This document shows positions 53,756-61,806 of a DNA stretch of 64,000 bases, one piece after another. Both the position numbers and the translations under genes were made by a program. The notes under the pieces are model-generated. The model searched no databases. It was not told the DNA's origin and was given only the letters and a program-made list of their open reading frames with translations. Each line of letters begins with the position of its first letter. The first letter of the stretch is position 1. Origin of the DNA: Fimbriimonas ginsengisoli Gsoil 348 (GTDB taxonomy: Bacteria > Armatimonadota > Fimbriimonadia > Fimbriimonadales > Fimbriimonadaceae); assembly GCA_945881865.1 (NCBI GenBank), contig CAMCVK010000002.1:1-64000 (forward strand), written 5' to 3'.

Positions 53756-54029
53756 GGCCTTTCAGGCCATGAACGTCCCGCTGAGCACAAATAGCGGCCC
53801 TAAGCTCTAGTGTCCGGGGCCAAAACGTCGTGGCAACGCTAACAGCGGACCGTCCGCGATCCGGCCCGGACGACTCCGACGGCCCAACGGGCCGAAATCC
53901 TATAGCCCGGGCCGCAGGCCTGGGAAAGGCCGACCCATCTAACCAAGCCCCAACGGGGCCGGATGCAATCCGTGTGAACGCCAAACTCCGACCGGCGAGA
54001 CCCGGTCCGAATTTCCTCCACCCGGAGGA
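53756..54029. repeat. Cluster of GC-rich palindromes, REP-like intergenic element
   Basis: The 318-bp gap between lon and the AIM24 gene has no convincing gene but holds at least six short inverted repeats: TGGCCT-TC-AGGCCA (53756-53769), GCGGAC-C-GTCCGC (53845-53857), GGCCC-AAC-GGGCC (53881-53893), CCCGGGCC-GCA-GGCCTGGG (53906-53924), GCCCC-AAC-GGGGC (53947-53959) and TCCTCC-ACCC-GGAGGA (54014-54029). The repeated C(n)AACG(n) form suggests one element family. Similar palindrome arrays are dispersed in some Planctomycetes and Acidobacteria genomes. The first could also end lon transcription. Confidence 0.6.
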
Positions 54030-54035
54030 CCGCCC

Positions 54036-54812
54036 GTGTCGGACGCCTTGCTACAACAACCCGCAACGGGTACGGTTCCAATCATGGACCTCCCGCCGAA
54101 GATCAATTCCGGATTCGCCACCCATTCGATCGCTGATTTCATTTCGGCGACCGCCGAGAAGGACAACCCAGGCGATGTCTTCGAACTGGAGAGTCCCAAG
54201 ATGCTTGAGGCCCACGTGAACGGCCGGATCTGGAGCAAGTTGGGCGCTATGATCGCCTACCGTGGCAACCTCAAGTTCTTGCGCGAGGGCATGATGGAAG
54301 GCGGCATCGGCAAGGCCTTCATGAGAATGGTAAGCGGGGAGATGTCGCCGCTATGCAAAATCGAGGGGCACGGCGTGGCCTACCTCGCGGACGCGGGGAA
54401 GGAAGTCACCGTTCTCCGGTTGGATGGCGACAGCATCAATGTGAGCGGAAACGACCTGCTCGCCTTCGAAGACACCGTAAGCTACGAAGTCACCATGCAC
54501 CGCCGCGTGGCGGGAATGATGGCGGGCGGCCTGTTCTCCGCGCGGCTCACCGGGCAGGGAATGGTCGCCATCGTGACGCACGGCCGACCGTTGACCCTCC
54601 GCGTGCGGCCGGGCGACCCCGTCCTCACCGACCCGAACGCGACCGTCGCTTGGAGCAGCAACCTTCAGCCGGAAATGCGAAGCGACGTGAACCTGAAGTC
54701 CATCTTTGGTCGCGGCGGCGGAGAAACCTTCCAAATGCTGTTCCAGGGCGAAGGTTTCGTTGTGGTGCAACCGTTCGAGGAAATCCCTCAGGCCGCCTCA
54801 GCCGCGTCCTAG
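54036..54812 (+). CDS. AIM24-family protein
   Basis: A 258-residue AIM24/TIGR00266-like protein with a beta-prism fold. Marks include LESPKMLEAHVNGRIWSKLGAMIAYRGN and GGLFSARLTGQGMVAIVTHGRPL. GTG 54036 is supported by GGAGG seven bases before it; that SD forms the right arm of the last palindrome in the preceding repeat cluster, so translation may be affected by folding. Bacterial members are poorly understood; mitochondrial AIM24 helps keep inner-membrane structure. It has no signal peptide. It converges on the next gene with three bases between stops. Confidence 0.85.
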   Translation: MSDALLQQPATGTVPIMDLPPKINSGFATHSIADFISATAEKDNPGDVFELESPKMLEAHVNGRIWSKLGAMIAYRGNLKFLREGMMEGGIGKAFMRMVSGEMSPLCKIEGHGVAYLADAGKEVTVLRLDGDSINVSGNDLLAFEDTVSYEVTMHRRVAGMMAGGLFSARLTGQGMVAIVTHGRPLTLRVRPGDPVLTDPNATVAWSSNLQPEMRSDVNLKSIFGRGGGETFQMLFQGEGFVVVQPFEEIPQAASAAS

Positions 54813-54815
54813 GGC

Positions 54816-56654
54816 CTAGTCGCCGCCATCAATCGGCAGTTCCACGTGGAATCCGCCAAACCCAATCGAGGCCTTCGTGGGTTTGGCGGATGACATCACG
54901 AGCGGCGACTCCAGCCGCAACGGCGTCGGCAAACCCGGCGGCAGGTTGAACGCCAACCGGCGCCAGCCCGTCCAATCCACCGGCACGGCTGGCATGTCAA
55001 TCAGGCCGCCCTTGGCGTCGGCCAATTTCACACCTACAAGCACGCCGGAAGCGTCGCCGTGAACCCACGCGATGAGTCGGCCTGGCTTTCCGGGCAGAAC
55101 TATCGGGCTCGCCGGCGTTAAGACCGCCGACCCGGGAAAGGTCGCCGTGACTAAGCGAATCGGACCGCGAATCCGGTCCGGCGGCGGGCCCAAAGAGTTT
55201 TCCACCTGAACCGTGCCGCCGGTCAACTCCGGCAGTTCAATGTAGGCGAAACGGGCCGTCTCGGTGAGCAGCACCACGCGCGCGCCCTCCTTCAGAACCA
55301 GGGTCAGCTGAGAATCCGGCTTGATGCCCGGCAAGAACACGGTCGTCTCGCCGGTCTTTAGCTCAACCGCCACCTCGCGCTCGTCCCCGTTCACCACCAC
55401 GCGCGCCGTCCCAGAATAGCTTCCCGGCCGACCGGAAACCGTGAGAAAGAGCCCGCGTTCGGTTGGATCAAGCACCGCCGTCAGAGGGTCGGCCGGCAGC
55501 AGCAGCGTCTCCATCGTGGCCGAAACGCCGTCGGGACGCGTCACCGTCAGGCGCAACGAGGTCGCCGGATCCATCCGAAGGAACGCCTCGGACAGCTTCC
55601 GCGTAAACGCCTCGATCTCGTCAACTCCCTCGGTAAAGACTTGCCTTCTTCGGCCCAGAAGCGGCATCCGCCAGTCGAGGCTGAGCTTTCCGCCCGCCGG
55701 AAGACTCGCCGCGAAACTTCGCACCAATCGGGCCACATCGGCCGGGTTTTGCCAAGTTATGGAGGCGGGTGGCGTGGGCAAAGTCAGGGCCAGGTCCACC
55801 ACCGGGTCTCGCTTTGCCAGGCTCGTCACCGTCGGCACAGCGCCCGTGTCCTTCGGATTCCATCGCACCACCGCCGGCTGCGTTCCGTCCGTAAAGATTG
55901 CGCCAAAGTCCCGGCCATCAAGCACCACTTGCTTTCGGAACTGCCAGCCGCGGAGCCGCTGATCGGCCGCTTTCCAAGATTCCAGCCGGGTCGGCGGCCA
56001 AGCCGCGCCGATGCTCAGCGGTACCCCGGCCACGAGGTTCGCGAGGTAATGCCGAAGCGAGCCGTTTTCCCACCCGGTACACACCAGCGGCGGCACCTTT
56101 CCGGTCGCATCCCGGATCGACCGCCTCAACCGCGCATACTCCTCTATCACAGACTCGGGATCGGTTCGCGGGGACGGCTGAATCGAAAGCGCATCCAACT
56201 GCTCCAGCGCAAAGAATTTCCCATCTTCCGCGATAGCCGGGCCAACGATCCACTCCTCCGGCGAGACCTCGCGGATGGCGGAAGTCGCCGCTTTTGCGGC
56301 GTCGCGCGGCGCGGAGATCTCCCAAACGATCCCGCGACGCCGAAACCGCACGGCCATCGACTTCGCAAACGCCGCGTACTGACCGCCGCCCGGAACTAAC
56401 CGACAAATCGCCCGCATGCCCAGCCGTCGAACTTGCCCAAGCCTTCGGTCGGCCACCCCAAACTCGGAGCCGGCCACGAAATCGAGCCGAACCCAGCGCG
56501 CGCCGCTCGCCTTCAGAGCCGCTTCCTCGCCAACCGGAAGCTCCCGCGCCCCCAACGAAAAACCGAGACCCTCTCCGTATTTCAGGGTCGGCAACGGAAA
56601 ATCTTGCCGGTAACTGCGCTGCGCCAGCGAAAGCAGAAGCAAAGCGGACAGCAT
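54816..56654 (-). CDS. Hypothetical secreted protein with TIM-barrel-like region
   Basis: A 612-residue exported protein (signal about 1-15). The first 370 residues alternate strand and helix in the manner of a GH5/GH39-type barrel (GARWVRLDFVAGSEFG, GIVWEISAPRDAAKA, EEWIVGPAIAEDG, PLVCTGWENGS), but no clear catalytic Glu pair is apparent. From about 375 on, beta-sandwich domains follow, ending with a carbohydrate-binding-like segment. I recognise no named family; a divergent or inactive glycoside hydrolase is the best guess. Confidence 0.75.
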   Translation of the reverse strand: MLSALLLLSLAQRSYRQDFPLPTLKYGEGLGFSLGARELPVGEEAALKASGARWVRLDFVAGSEFGVADRRLGQVRRLGMRAICRLVPGGGQYAAFAKSMAVRFRRRGIVWEISAPRDAAKAATSAIREVSPEEWIVGPAIAEDGKFFALEQLDALSIQPSPRTDPESVIEEYARLRRSIRDATGKVPPLVCTGWENGSLRHYLANLVAGVPLSIGAAWPPTRLESWKAADQRLRGWQFRKQVVLDGRDFGAIFTDGTQPAVVRWNPKDTGAVPTVTSLAKRDPVVDLALTLPTPPASITWQNPADVARLVRSFAASLPAGGKLSLDWRMPLLGRRRQVFTEGVDEIEAFTRKLSEAFLRMDPATSLRLTVTRPDGVSATMETLLLPADPLTAVLDPTERGLFLTVSGRPGSYSGTARVVVNGDEREVAVELKTGETTVFLPGIKPDSQLTLVLKEGARVVLLTETARFAYIELPELTGGTVQVENSLGPPPDRIRGPIRLVTATFPGSAVLTPASPIVLPGKPGRLIAWVHGDASGVLVGVKLADAKGGLIDMPAVPVDWTGWRRLAFNLPPGLPTPLRLESPLVMSSAKPTKASIGFGGFHVELPIDGGD

Positions 56655-56794
56655 GCCCTATCTTTACCCGGGTCGGCGGCACGCAGGAGGACTACGTAGA
56701 CACATCTATACATCATTTAGGGGACGCAGAGATACGGGTCACGCAAAGAATGGACCCCGAGGCTGCCGGACCGTTGGCAATAATCAATCCCGTC

Positions 56795-57577
56795 ATGAAC
56801 TTAAAATTTATTATTGCGATCTGCGCTCTCGCGGTCACCGGCATCGCTTCTGCCCAGGTCACGACGACCCTCACCGGTCGAGTCCGAGACTTTAAGATGC
56901 GAAACACCCAGGGCGGCCACCCCGACTTCGAATGGCAGGTTAGCGGCCACAAGAAGGGCATGGTTTCGCAGTACACCAACAACGCAGGCAAGCCGAACTT
57001 CGTTGCCCCGAACGGCTACGGCGGAGTCACATCGAAAGACACGTTCAACCAGTGGTTCAACGACACGGCCGGCGTCAACGTTGGCTTCGACATGCCGATC
57101 ACGCTTACCCGCGCAAACAACGGCGTCTATACCTACAGCAACCAGAACTTCTTTGCCGCCGATAACAAGGGCTTTGGCAACCAGGGCTACAACCGCAACT
57201 ACGGTTTCACTTACGAAGTCAACTCGACCTTCGGCTACGAAGCTTCGAAGAACCACAAGTTCACCTTCACCGGCGACGACGACGTTTGGGTGTACATCAA
57301 CGGCAAGCTCGCCATCGACCTCGGCGGCGTTCACGGAGCCCTATCGCAGACGGTCGACCTCAACAGCATCGCCAGCAGCTTCAACCTTGTCGACGGTAAT
57401 AACTACAACATCCAGGTGTTCTACGCCGAGCGACACACGACCCAGTCCTCGTTCCGAATCGACACGACGATTCCGCTCGTAAATGCTCCGGTCAACCCGG
57501 TTCCCGAGCCGGCTACGATGGCCGTTCTCGGCATGGGCGCTCTCGCCCTGTTCCGACGCAAGCGCGCTTCGAAGTAA
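56795..57577 (+). CDS. PEP-CTERM protein with fibro-slime domain
   Basis: A 260-residue exported protein starting at ATG 56795 (signal 1-20, ending IASAQ). The central fibro-slime domain has FTFTGDDDVWVYINGKLAIDLGGVH, a PA14-related module of surface and adhesive proteins. The C-terminus is a full PEP-CTERM signal: VPEPATMAVLG, a hydrophobic helix, and RRKRASK, for sorting by an exosortase. The frame continues upstream to 56294 but that part opposes the previous gene and is not used. A strong terminator follows eight bases after the stop. Confidence 0.9.
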   Translation: MNLKFIIAICALAVTGIASAQVTTTLTGRVRDFKMRNTQGGHPDFEWQVSGHKKGMVSQYTNNAGKPNFVAPNGYGGVTSKDTFNQWFNDTAGVNVGFDMPITLTRANNGVYTYSNQNFFAADNKGFGNQGYNRNYGFTYEVNSTFGYEASKNHKFTFTGDDDVWVYINGKLAIDLGGVHGALSQTVDLNSIASSFNLVDGNNYNIQVFYAERHTTQSSFRIDTTIPLVNAPVNPVPEPATMAVLGMGALALFRRKRASK

Positions 57578-57585
57578 CTGCCCCA

Positions 57586-57617
57586 AAGCCCCCTTGCAAT
57601 GCAAGGGGGCTTTTTTG
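57586..57617. terminator. Bidirectional-capable rho-independent terminator
   Basis: AAGCCCCCTTGCA-AT-GCAAGGGGGC followed by TTTTTT on the plus strand ends the fibro-slime gene. The stem is perfect; AAAG on the left also gives a short T run on the minus strand for the convergent di-haem gene, whose stop lies just inside. Confidence 0.9.
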
Positions 57618-57619
57618 CG

Positions 57620-58831
57620 TCAGAGGCTGTCGAAGAACGCCTTCAGATCTTTTCGATCTTGCGCATTCAGTTTCATAAACCGCTCGCGCGCGGCGCTCGC
57701 CTCGCCGCCATGCTGCAATACCGCCTCCATCGGTGAGTTTGCGCGGCCGTCATGCAGAAAGAAGCGGCGCTTGGAAAGTCCCCAAAGCGGAGCCGTCCGC
57801 CACTGGTCGCCTTTTGCCATCTCTTGTTGCACGCCGTCGTTCAGGCCGCTTCCCATTCGGTGCAACAGCAGGTCCGAGTACAGCCGAACCGCCTGCTGCG
57901 ATAGGGCCGTGACCGAGTTCGTGCCGGTTTTCATTTCCGGAACGTGGCAGCTGGTGCAGCGCATGTTCCGAAAGATCTCTTCCCCACGCTCCGCGCCGAT
58001 TGGCGTTGGTTGAACCCGGGCCGGCGGAGCGAGGAAGCGCATGAAGTTCACGAACTCCTCCACCGCGTTGTCTTCGGGCTCGGCCACCGGGTCCGCCCCG
58101 GCCGGAATCGGCTTCCCTTGCGGGAGGTTCTCAACCGGAAAGATCGAGGTGGTGATGCCCATCTCGTTCAGGTAGGCATCGGCGGCGAACACCCGCAGGC
58201 TGGCGAGCTGCGACTTCCAACCGAAACGGCCGACCTCGGTTTTGCCGGTCTCGGCGTTCACGATCATGTTCGCCACGCCCTTGATCCCGTCGGGTTGCGC
58301 CGTCTTCGTCCGGGCCAGAATCGTATCCGCCGAGATCGCTTCGATCAGCCCCGCCCCGAAAAGCGGCGTGGTGATGCGGTGCGAGACGAACTGGGTTCCG
58401 GTCGGAATCACCTCCGGTGCGACCGGAAACTTCGGGTCGAACTCTTGCAGCGATCGCCGCTGAATCACCGCCCCGCCAACGGATGGCAGGTCGGAATAGG
58501 CACCCTTCTCATAGGCCCCGATTCTCGAGACGCGGGTCAGCACCAGGTCAAGTCCGGCGCCACCAACGGCACCGGCGGCGTGGCATTGCACGCACGAGGT
58601 TCCGTTGAAGACTGGGCCGAGCCCGTCCCCAGCGTCCTCGTCGGTTCGAAACGCGACAAGACCGGCTTGAAAGTCCGCCGATTGGGTCGCGGTAAGCGCG
58701 GGGATCGCCGAGCCCAGCGAAACCGGCACGGTGGACGTGGTTGGGCTTTCGCCCGATGAGCCTCCGCCGCCGCAACCTCCGAGCGCGGCAGCAAGGAGAG
58801 CGAGCGGAAAACGTCGATTTGGTGATTTCAT
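57620..58831 (-). CDS. Di-haem oxidoreductase-like lipoprotein (DHOR family)
   Basis: A 403-residue lipoprotein: lipobox LGGC with Cys20, then a Gly/Ser linker. Two c-type haem sites are present, C80-VQC-H84 and C292-TSC-H296, with the second domain typical of DHOR/MauG-related proteins (PF06537 type). FFLHDGRANSPMEAVLQHGG is the conserved C-terminal block. It should be a periplasmic electron-transfer protein or peroxidase-like enzyme; the substrate is unknown. 58832-58900 holds no gene. Confidence 0.88.
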   Translation of the reverse strand: MKSPNRRFPLALLAAALGGCGGGGSSGESPTTSTVPVSLGSAIPALTATQSADFQAGLVAFRTDEDAGDGLGPVFNGTSCVQCHAAGAVGGAGLDLVLTRVSRIGAYEKGAYSDLPSVGGAVIQRRSLQEFDPKFPVAPEVIPTGTQFVSHRITTPLFGAGLIEAISADTILARTKTAQPDGIKGVANMIVNAETGKTEVGRFGWKSQLASLRVFAADAYLNEMGITTSIFPVENLPQGKPIPAGADPVAEPEDNAVEEFVNFMRFLAPPARVQPTPIGAERGEEIFRNMRCTSCHVPEMKTGTNSVTALSQQAVRLYSDLLLHRMGSGLNDGVQQEMAKGDQWRTAPLWGLSKRRFFLHDGRANSPMEAVLQHGGEASAARERFMKLNAQDRKDLKAFFDSL

Positions 58832-58900
58832 CTCACGTGTCCTTAGTTCGCATGCGAACTAGGGGCCACGATGACGCCGAGAGATTTGGAAACCGTGAGG

Positions 58901-58941
58901 AAACAAACAAAGAAGCCCTCGCTCCGTGAGGTGCGAGGGCT
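58901..58941 (-). terminator. Terminator after the second pseudopilin-lipoprotein pair
   Basis: A perfect 9-bp stem, AGCCCTCGC with GCGAGGGCT (58914-58922 and 58933-58941). On the minus strand TTCTTTGTTTGTTT follows, a broken T run. It lies about 19 bases past the lipoprotein stop. Confidence 0.65.
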
Positions 58942-58959
58942 CCTAACTAACTCAGCCGA

Positions 58960-59142
58960 TCACTTTTTGTCGGGATTGTTCGGATCGTTTTGAGCCGGGA
59001 CGAGCACGAAGTTCGGGGCCTTCCCTTCTACTTCGCCATCGGCATTGCGATTGTCCTTATCCGCAATCGGCGCTTCGCTTTGGCATCCCCCGACGAGAAT
59101 CGCCAGGGTGATACCAAGGATCAAGAGCAGCGTTCGCTTCAT
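58960..59142 (-). CDS. Small lipoprotein of the second pseudopilin pair
   Basis: A 60-residue protein starting at ATG 59142 (MKRTLLLIL), which overlaps the pseudopilin stop by one base (TAATG). Lipobox LVGGC gives a mature chain of about 40 residues, polar and Asp/Asn/Lys-rich, ending PNNPDKK. It resembles the lipoprotein at 40887-41117 in start (MKR), place, size class and terminal PD(E)KK, though the middle differs. No known family. Confidence 0.72.
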   Translation of the reverse strand: MKRTLLLILGITLAILVGGCQSEAPIADKDNRNADGEVEGKAPNFVLVPAQNDPNNPDKK

Positions 59143-60089
59143 TAGTTCGGCTGTCGGTCGGGGCGGAAGAGCGGAATGTGGCACTGCGAGTCTTGGTAGA
59201 TACCAGACTGGCTAGGCACACCATTCTGCAGATAGGATCCTGCCGGAGCGAACGGATCGTTGCTCGCGTTGCCGGAGCCAGCAACGCGGGACTTGGCGTG
59301 GCCGTCCGCGTAAACCCAGTTCTGGGTCTTGCCGCCCCAGATCCACTGCGTGCCGTACGACACGTTTCCGAAGCTGGACTGGATACCGTTAGCGTCGCTG
59401 ATTCCTCGGTTGTCTCGACCGGCGTTGCAGGCGCTTGCGTCGGTGACGAACGGGCCGGCGGCGCTGAATCGGCATGCCTGATCAGCCTGCGGGCAGATGA
59501 GGAACGGATTGGTGTATCCGCCACCGCGCTCGGCTTTCTTGCCGAACATGGGCCACCACATCGGGGTGGTCGTCGGAGATACCGGCTCGGTCGCCGACAT
59601 CGTGCCTAGAAGGCCGTTGAAGCTGTACGAAACGTTGGTCGGGCGAGCCGCCAGGTTAGCAGCCGAAGTGTCCCAGTCGCCGCCACCGATTTCAACTACC
59701 GGTGCATCCGGCTGGTAGAACATGTCCTGGTTCTTGGTGTACGGCAGGATGGAGTTCGGAGCAGCGTCTCGGCCACCGCGGATTCGGCGGAAGCATCCGG
59801 CAGCTTCCTGCGCGTTTCGATTTGCGTTCCAGTTGGACGGGATGAAGATTCGGGAGTTGTAGTTCCACTCGCCGTCGCAGCTAATGCCGGTTTGGAGCAT
59901 GAACGTGTCGTCGTGATCCGACGTATAGATCATGGAAGCCGTGCCCATCTGCTTGAGGTTGGAGAGGTCGGCCGTCTTCTTCGCGGCCTGCTTGGCCTGG
60001 GCGAATACGGGGAAAAGGATGGCCGCTAGAATTGCGATGATGGCAATAACCACCAGCAGTTCGATGAGGGTAAACGCTTTCTTGTTCAT
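59142..60089 (-). CDS. Type II-like pseudopilin (DUF1559-type)
   Basis: A 315-residue prepilin-like protein: [12 protein letters not shown] with Glu at +5 after the cleavage point, hydrophobic helix to [15 protein letters not shown]. About residues 45-300 form the globular part, with several Cys ([32 protein letters not shown]) that suggest disulfides, and [11 protein letters not shown] at the end matches the DGH block of DUF1559 proteins. It shares its N-terminal 35 residues nearly exactly with the pseudopilin at 41186-42040. It is divergent from the PEP-CTERM pair across 251 bp. Confidence 0.93.
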   Translation of the reverse strand: MNKKAFTLIELLVVIAIIAILAAILFPVFAQAKQAAKKTADLSNLKQMGTASMIYTSDHDDTFMLQTGISCDGEWNYNSRIFIPSNWNANRNAQEAAGCFRRIRGGRDAAPNSILPYTKNQDMFYQPDAPVVEIGGGDWDTSAANLAARPTNVSYSFNGLLGTMSATEPVSPTTTPMWWPMFGKKAERGGGYTNPFLICPQADQACRFSAAGPFVTDASACNAGRDNRGISDANGIQSSFGNVSYGTQWIWGGKTQNWVYADGHAKSRVAGSGNASNDPFAPAGSYLQNGVPSQSGIYQDSQCHIPLFRPDRQPN

Positions 60090-60228
60090 GAGAGTCTCGG
60101 ATGGCCACGGGCACCGGATAGTAGGCTAGGCCTAAAGACAGACGTTACTCCGGGCTCAACGCCAAATGTGTTAAGAGAAGAATAAGGTTTCGCTGGCTTT
60201 TTTGGTCCGAATGTGAAAGGGCAGCAAT

Positions 60229-60246
60229 GTACCGGAAATCCGGTAC
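60229..60246. promoter_or_regulatory. Palindrome upstream of the PEP-CTERM tandem genes
   Basis: GTACCGGA-AA-TCCGGTAC, a perfect 8-bp inverted repeat with a 2-bp centre, lies 94 bp before the PEP-CTERM start and 140 bp before the divergent pseudopilin. A partial echo, GGTACCGGCTTCCGG, follows at about 60268-60283. It looks like a dimeric regulator site. Nothing else in 60090-60340 is recognised. Confidence 0.5.
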
Positions 60247-60340
60247 CCAAAATCGGCCACCCGGATGGCGGTACCGGCTTCCGGCCACCAACAAGCGAGG
60301 ATTGTGGTCGCGCCAAACGCGAGGGGACAATCAAACCGTT

Positions 60341-61042
60341 ATGAAAGCTACGTTTTGCCTTGGCCTTTTCACCGTCGCATCGGCCAGTTTTGCTGGAATT
60401 GTGAACACGCCCCTGACGGGCACCCCCCTATCCACGGTTGGGTCGTTCGTAGAAGCCCGTGGTCGCGTTGGCAGTAACTCCTGGAAGCAGGGTCTGCTCA
60501 GCAATACGTTTGACGCAACGAAGACGGCCGGAAACGCCTATTCCAATGTTTGGACGTCCGGCGTCAAGAAGTCGTTCACCCTCAGCTACACCGCTGCCAC
60601 TCAGACCTTCTCCTATCAGCTCGGCAGCGGCCCGACCCAGTCCTACGTCTACGCACCGGGCGTCGGCAAGGATTTCGTCGGCTTCCGAGTGGACGTCAAG
60701 TCCAGCGCGCAGTCGGGCAAGAACAGCAACAGCATGAAGATCGATGACATGGTTTACACCGACTTCTCCGGCGCAACCAACATTGCTGCGGCCGAATCGA
60801 ACGGTGGAAACGTCGTCGGACCGGCTTACTACTTCAGCCAGCTCGGAAAGGACTTCACCCTCACCGGTACCGCACTCTACACGAAGCCGGCGAACGCAGC
60901 TTCGGCAAACGACGACCGAGTGACGTTCTCGATCCGCGGACTCGATGCCGAAACGCCGGTTCAGCCGGTTTCAGAGCCGGCGAACGCCGCGATGGTTGGT
61001 CTCGGACTCTTCGCAATCTGCCGCCGCAAGCGGCTCATCTAA
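60341..61042 (+). CDS. PEP-CTERM family paralogue with degenerate sorting motif
   Basis: A 233-residue exported protein (signal to about SASFAG), starting at ATG 60341. Its middle is almost identical to the next gene. The C-terminal anchor keeps the helix and basic tail (VGLGLFAICRRKRLI), but the PEP triplet reads SEP (SEPANAAM). Because PEP is the exosortase recognition motif, this copy may be poorly sorted. The mature part, rich in Ser, Thr and Gly, has no known function. The longer upstream frame to 60227 crosses the palindrome and is not used. Confidence 0.88.
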   Translation: MKATFCLGLFTVASASFAGIVNTPLTGTPLSTVGSFVEARGRVGSNSWKQGLLSNTFDATKTAGNAYSNVWTSGVKKSFTLSYTAATQTFSYQLGSGPTQSYVYAPGVGKDFVGFRVDVKSSAQSGKNSNSMKIDDMVYTDFSGATNIAAAESNGGNVVGPAYYFSQLGKDFTLTGTALYTKPANAASANDDRVTFSIRGLDAETPVQPVSEPANAAMVGLGLFAICRRKRLI

Positions 61043-61087
61043 CGCGGTGCCGGAATCGGGATGGCGTGTCCGGCCGTGGAGCGGTGA

Positions 61088-61100
61088 TACGATCATCGTA
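61088..61100. promoter_or_regulatory. Palindrome directly before the second PEP-CTERM start
   Basis: TACGAT-C-ATCGTA abuts the ATG at 61101, where a ribosome site would be expected. No equivalent precedes the first copy. It may be an operator or a translation-blocking hairpin. Confidence 0.35.
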
Positions 61101-61802
61101 ATGAAAACAGTTCTTTCCATCAGCCTCTTCGCCATCGCCTCCGCTAGCTTTGCTGGAATCGTAAACACTCCTTTAACCGGAACCGACCTGACTACCGTTG
61201 GTTCCTTTGTTGAAGCCCGTGGCCGAATAGCTACCAACTCCTGGAAGCAGGGTCTTTTTAGCAGCACCTTCGATGCATCAAAGTCGACCGGAAACGCCTA
61301 CGCAAACGCTTTTACTTCCAGCGTTAAGAAGTCGTTCACCCTTAGCTACACCGCTGCAACCCAGACTTTCTCTTACAAGCTCGGTAGCGGCCCGACGCAA
61401 TCCTACGTTTACGCTCCGGGCGTCGGCAAGGATTTCGTCGGCTTCCGAGTAGACGTCAAGTCCAGCGCGCAGTCGGGCAAGAACAGCAACAGCATGAAGA
61501 TCGATGACATGGTTTACACCGACTTCAGCGGCGCAACCAACATCGCTGCGGCCGAGTCGAACGGTGGAAACGTCGTCGGACCGGCCTACTACTTCAGCCA
61601 GCTCGGAAAGGACTTCACCCTCACCGGCACCGCACTCTATACGAAGCCGGCGAACGCCGCCTCCGCGAACGACGACCGAGTGACGTTCTCCATCCGAGGA
61701 CTCGACGCCGAAGTCACAGCACAGCCGGTACCAGAGCCGGCAACCATGGCCGTCCTCGGCCTCGGACTCGCCGCATTCTACCGACGCAAGAAGTCGGCCT
61801 AA
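61101..61802 (+). CDS. PEP-CTERM surface protein, intact paralogue
   Basis: A 233-residue exported protein, exactly as long as the copy before it. The C-terminal signal is complete: VPEPATMAVLGLGLAAF then YRRKKSA. Signal peptide residues 1-18. Residues about 70-215 match the upstream paralogue almost perfectly, while the signal peptides and anchors differ, indicating recent duplication or gene conversion of the core. No exosortase is in the window. A terminator follows inside the convergent gene. Confidence 0.92.
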   Translation: MKTVLSISLFAIASASFAGIVNTPLTGTDLTTVGSFVEARGRIATNSWKQGLFSSTFDASKSTGNAYANAFTSSVKKSFTLSYTAATQTFSYKLGSGPTQSYVYAPGVGKDFVGFRVDVKSSAQSGKNSNSMKIDDMVYTDFSGATNIAAAESNGGNVVGPAYYFSQLGKDFTLTGTALYTKPANAASANDDRVTFSIRGLDAEVTAQPVPEPATMAVLGLGLAAFYRRKKSA

Positions 61803-61806
61803 GCCC

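Noticed and set aside
53830-54035. A small plus-strand gene across the lon-AIM24 gap
   Set aside because: The open frame is built from the palindromic repeat units and has no protein-like features.
56294-56794. N-terminal extension of the fibro-slime protein
   Set aside because: It overlaps the start of the divergent secreted gene and the true signal peptide begins at 56795.
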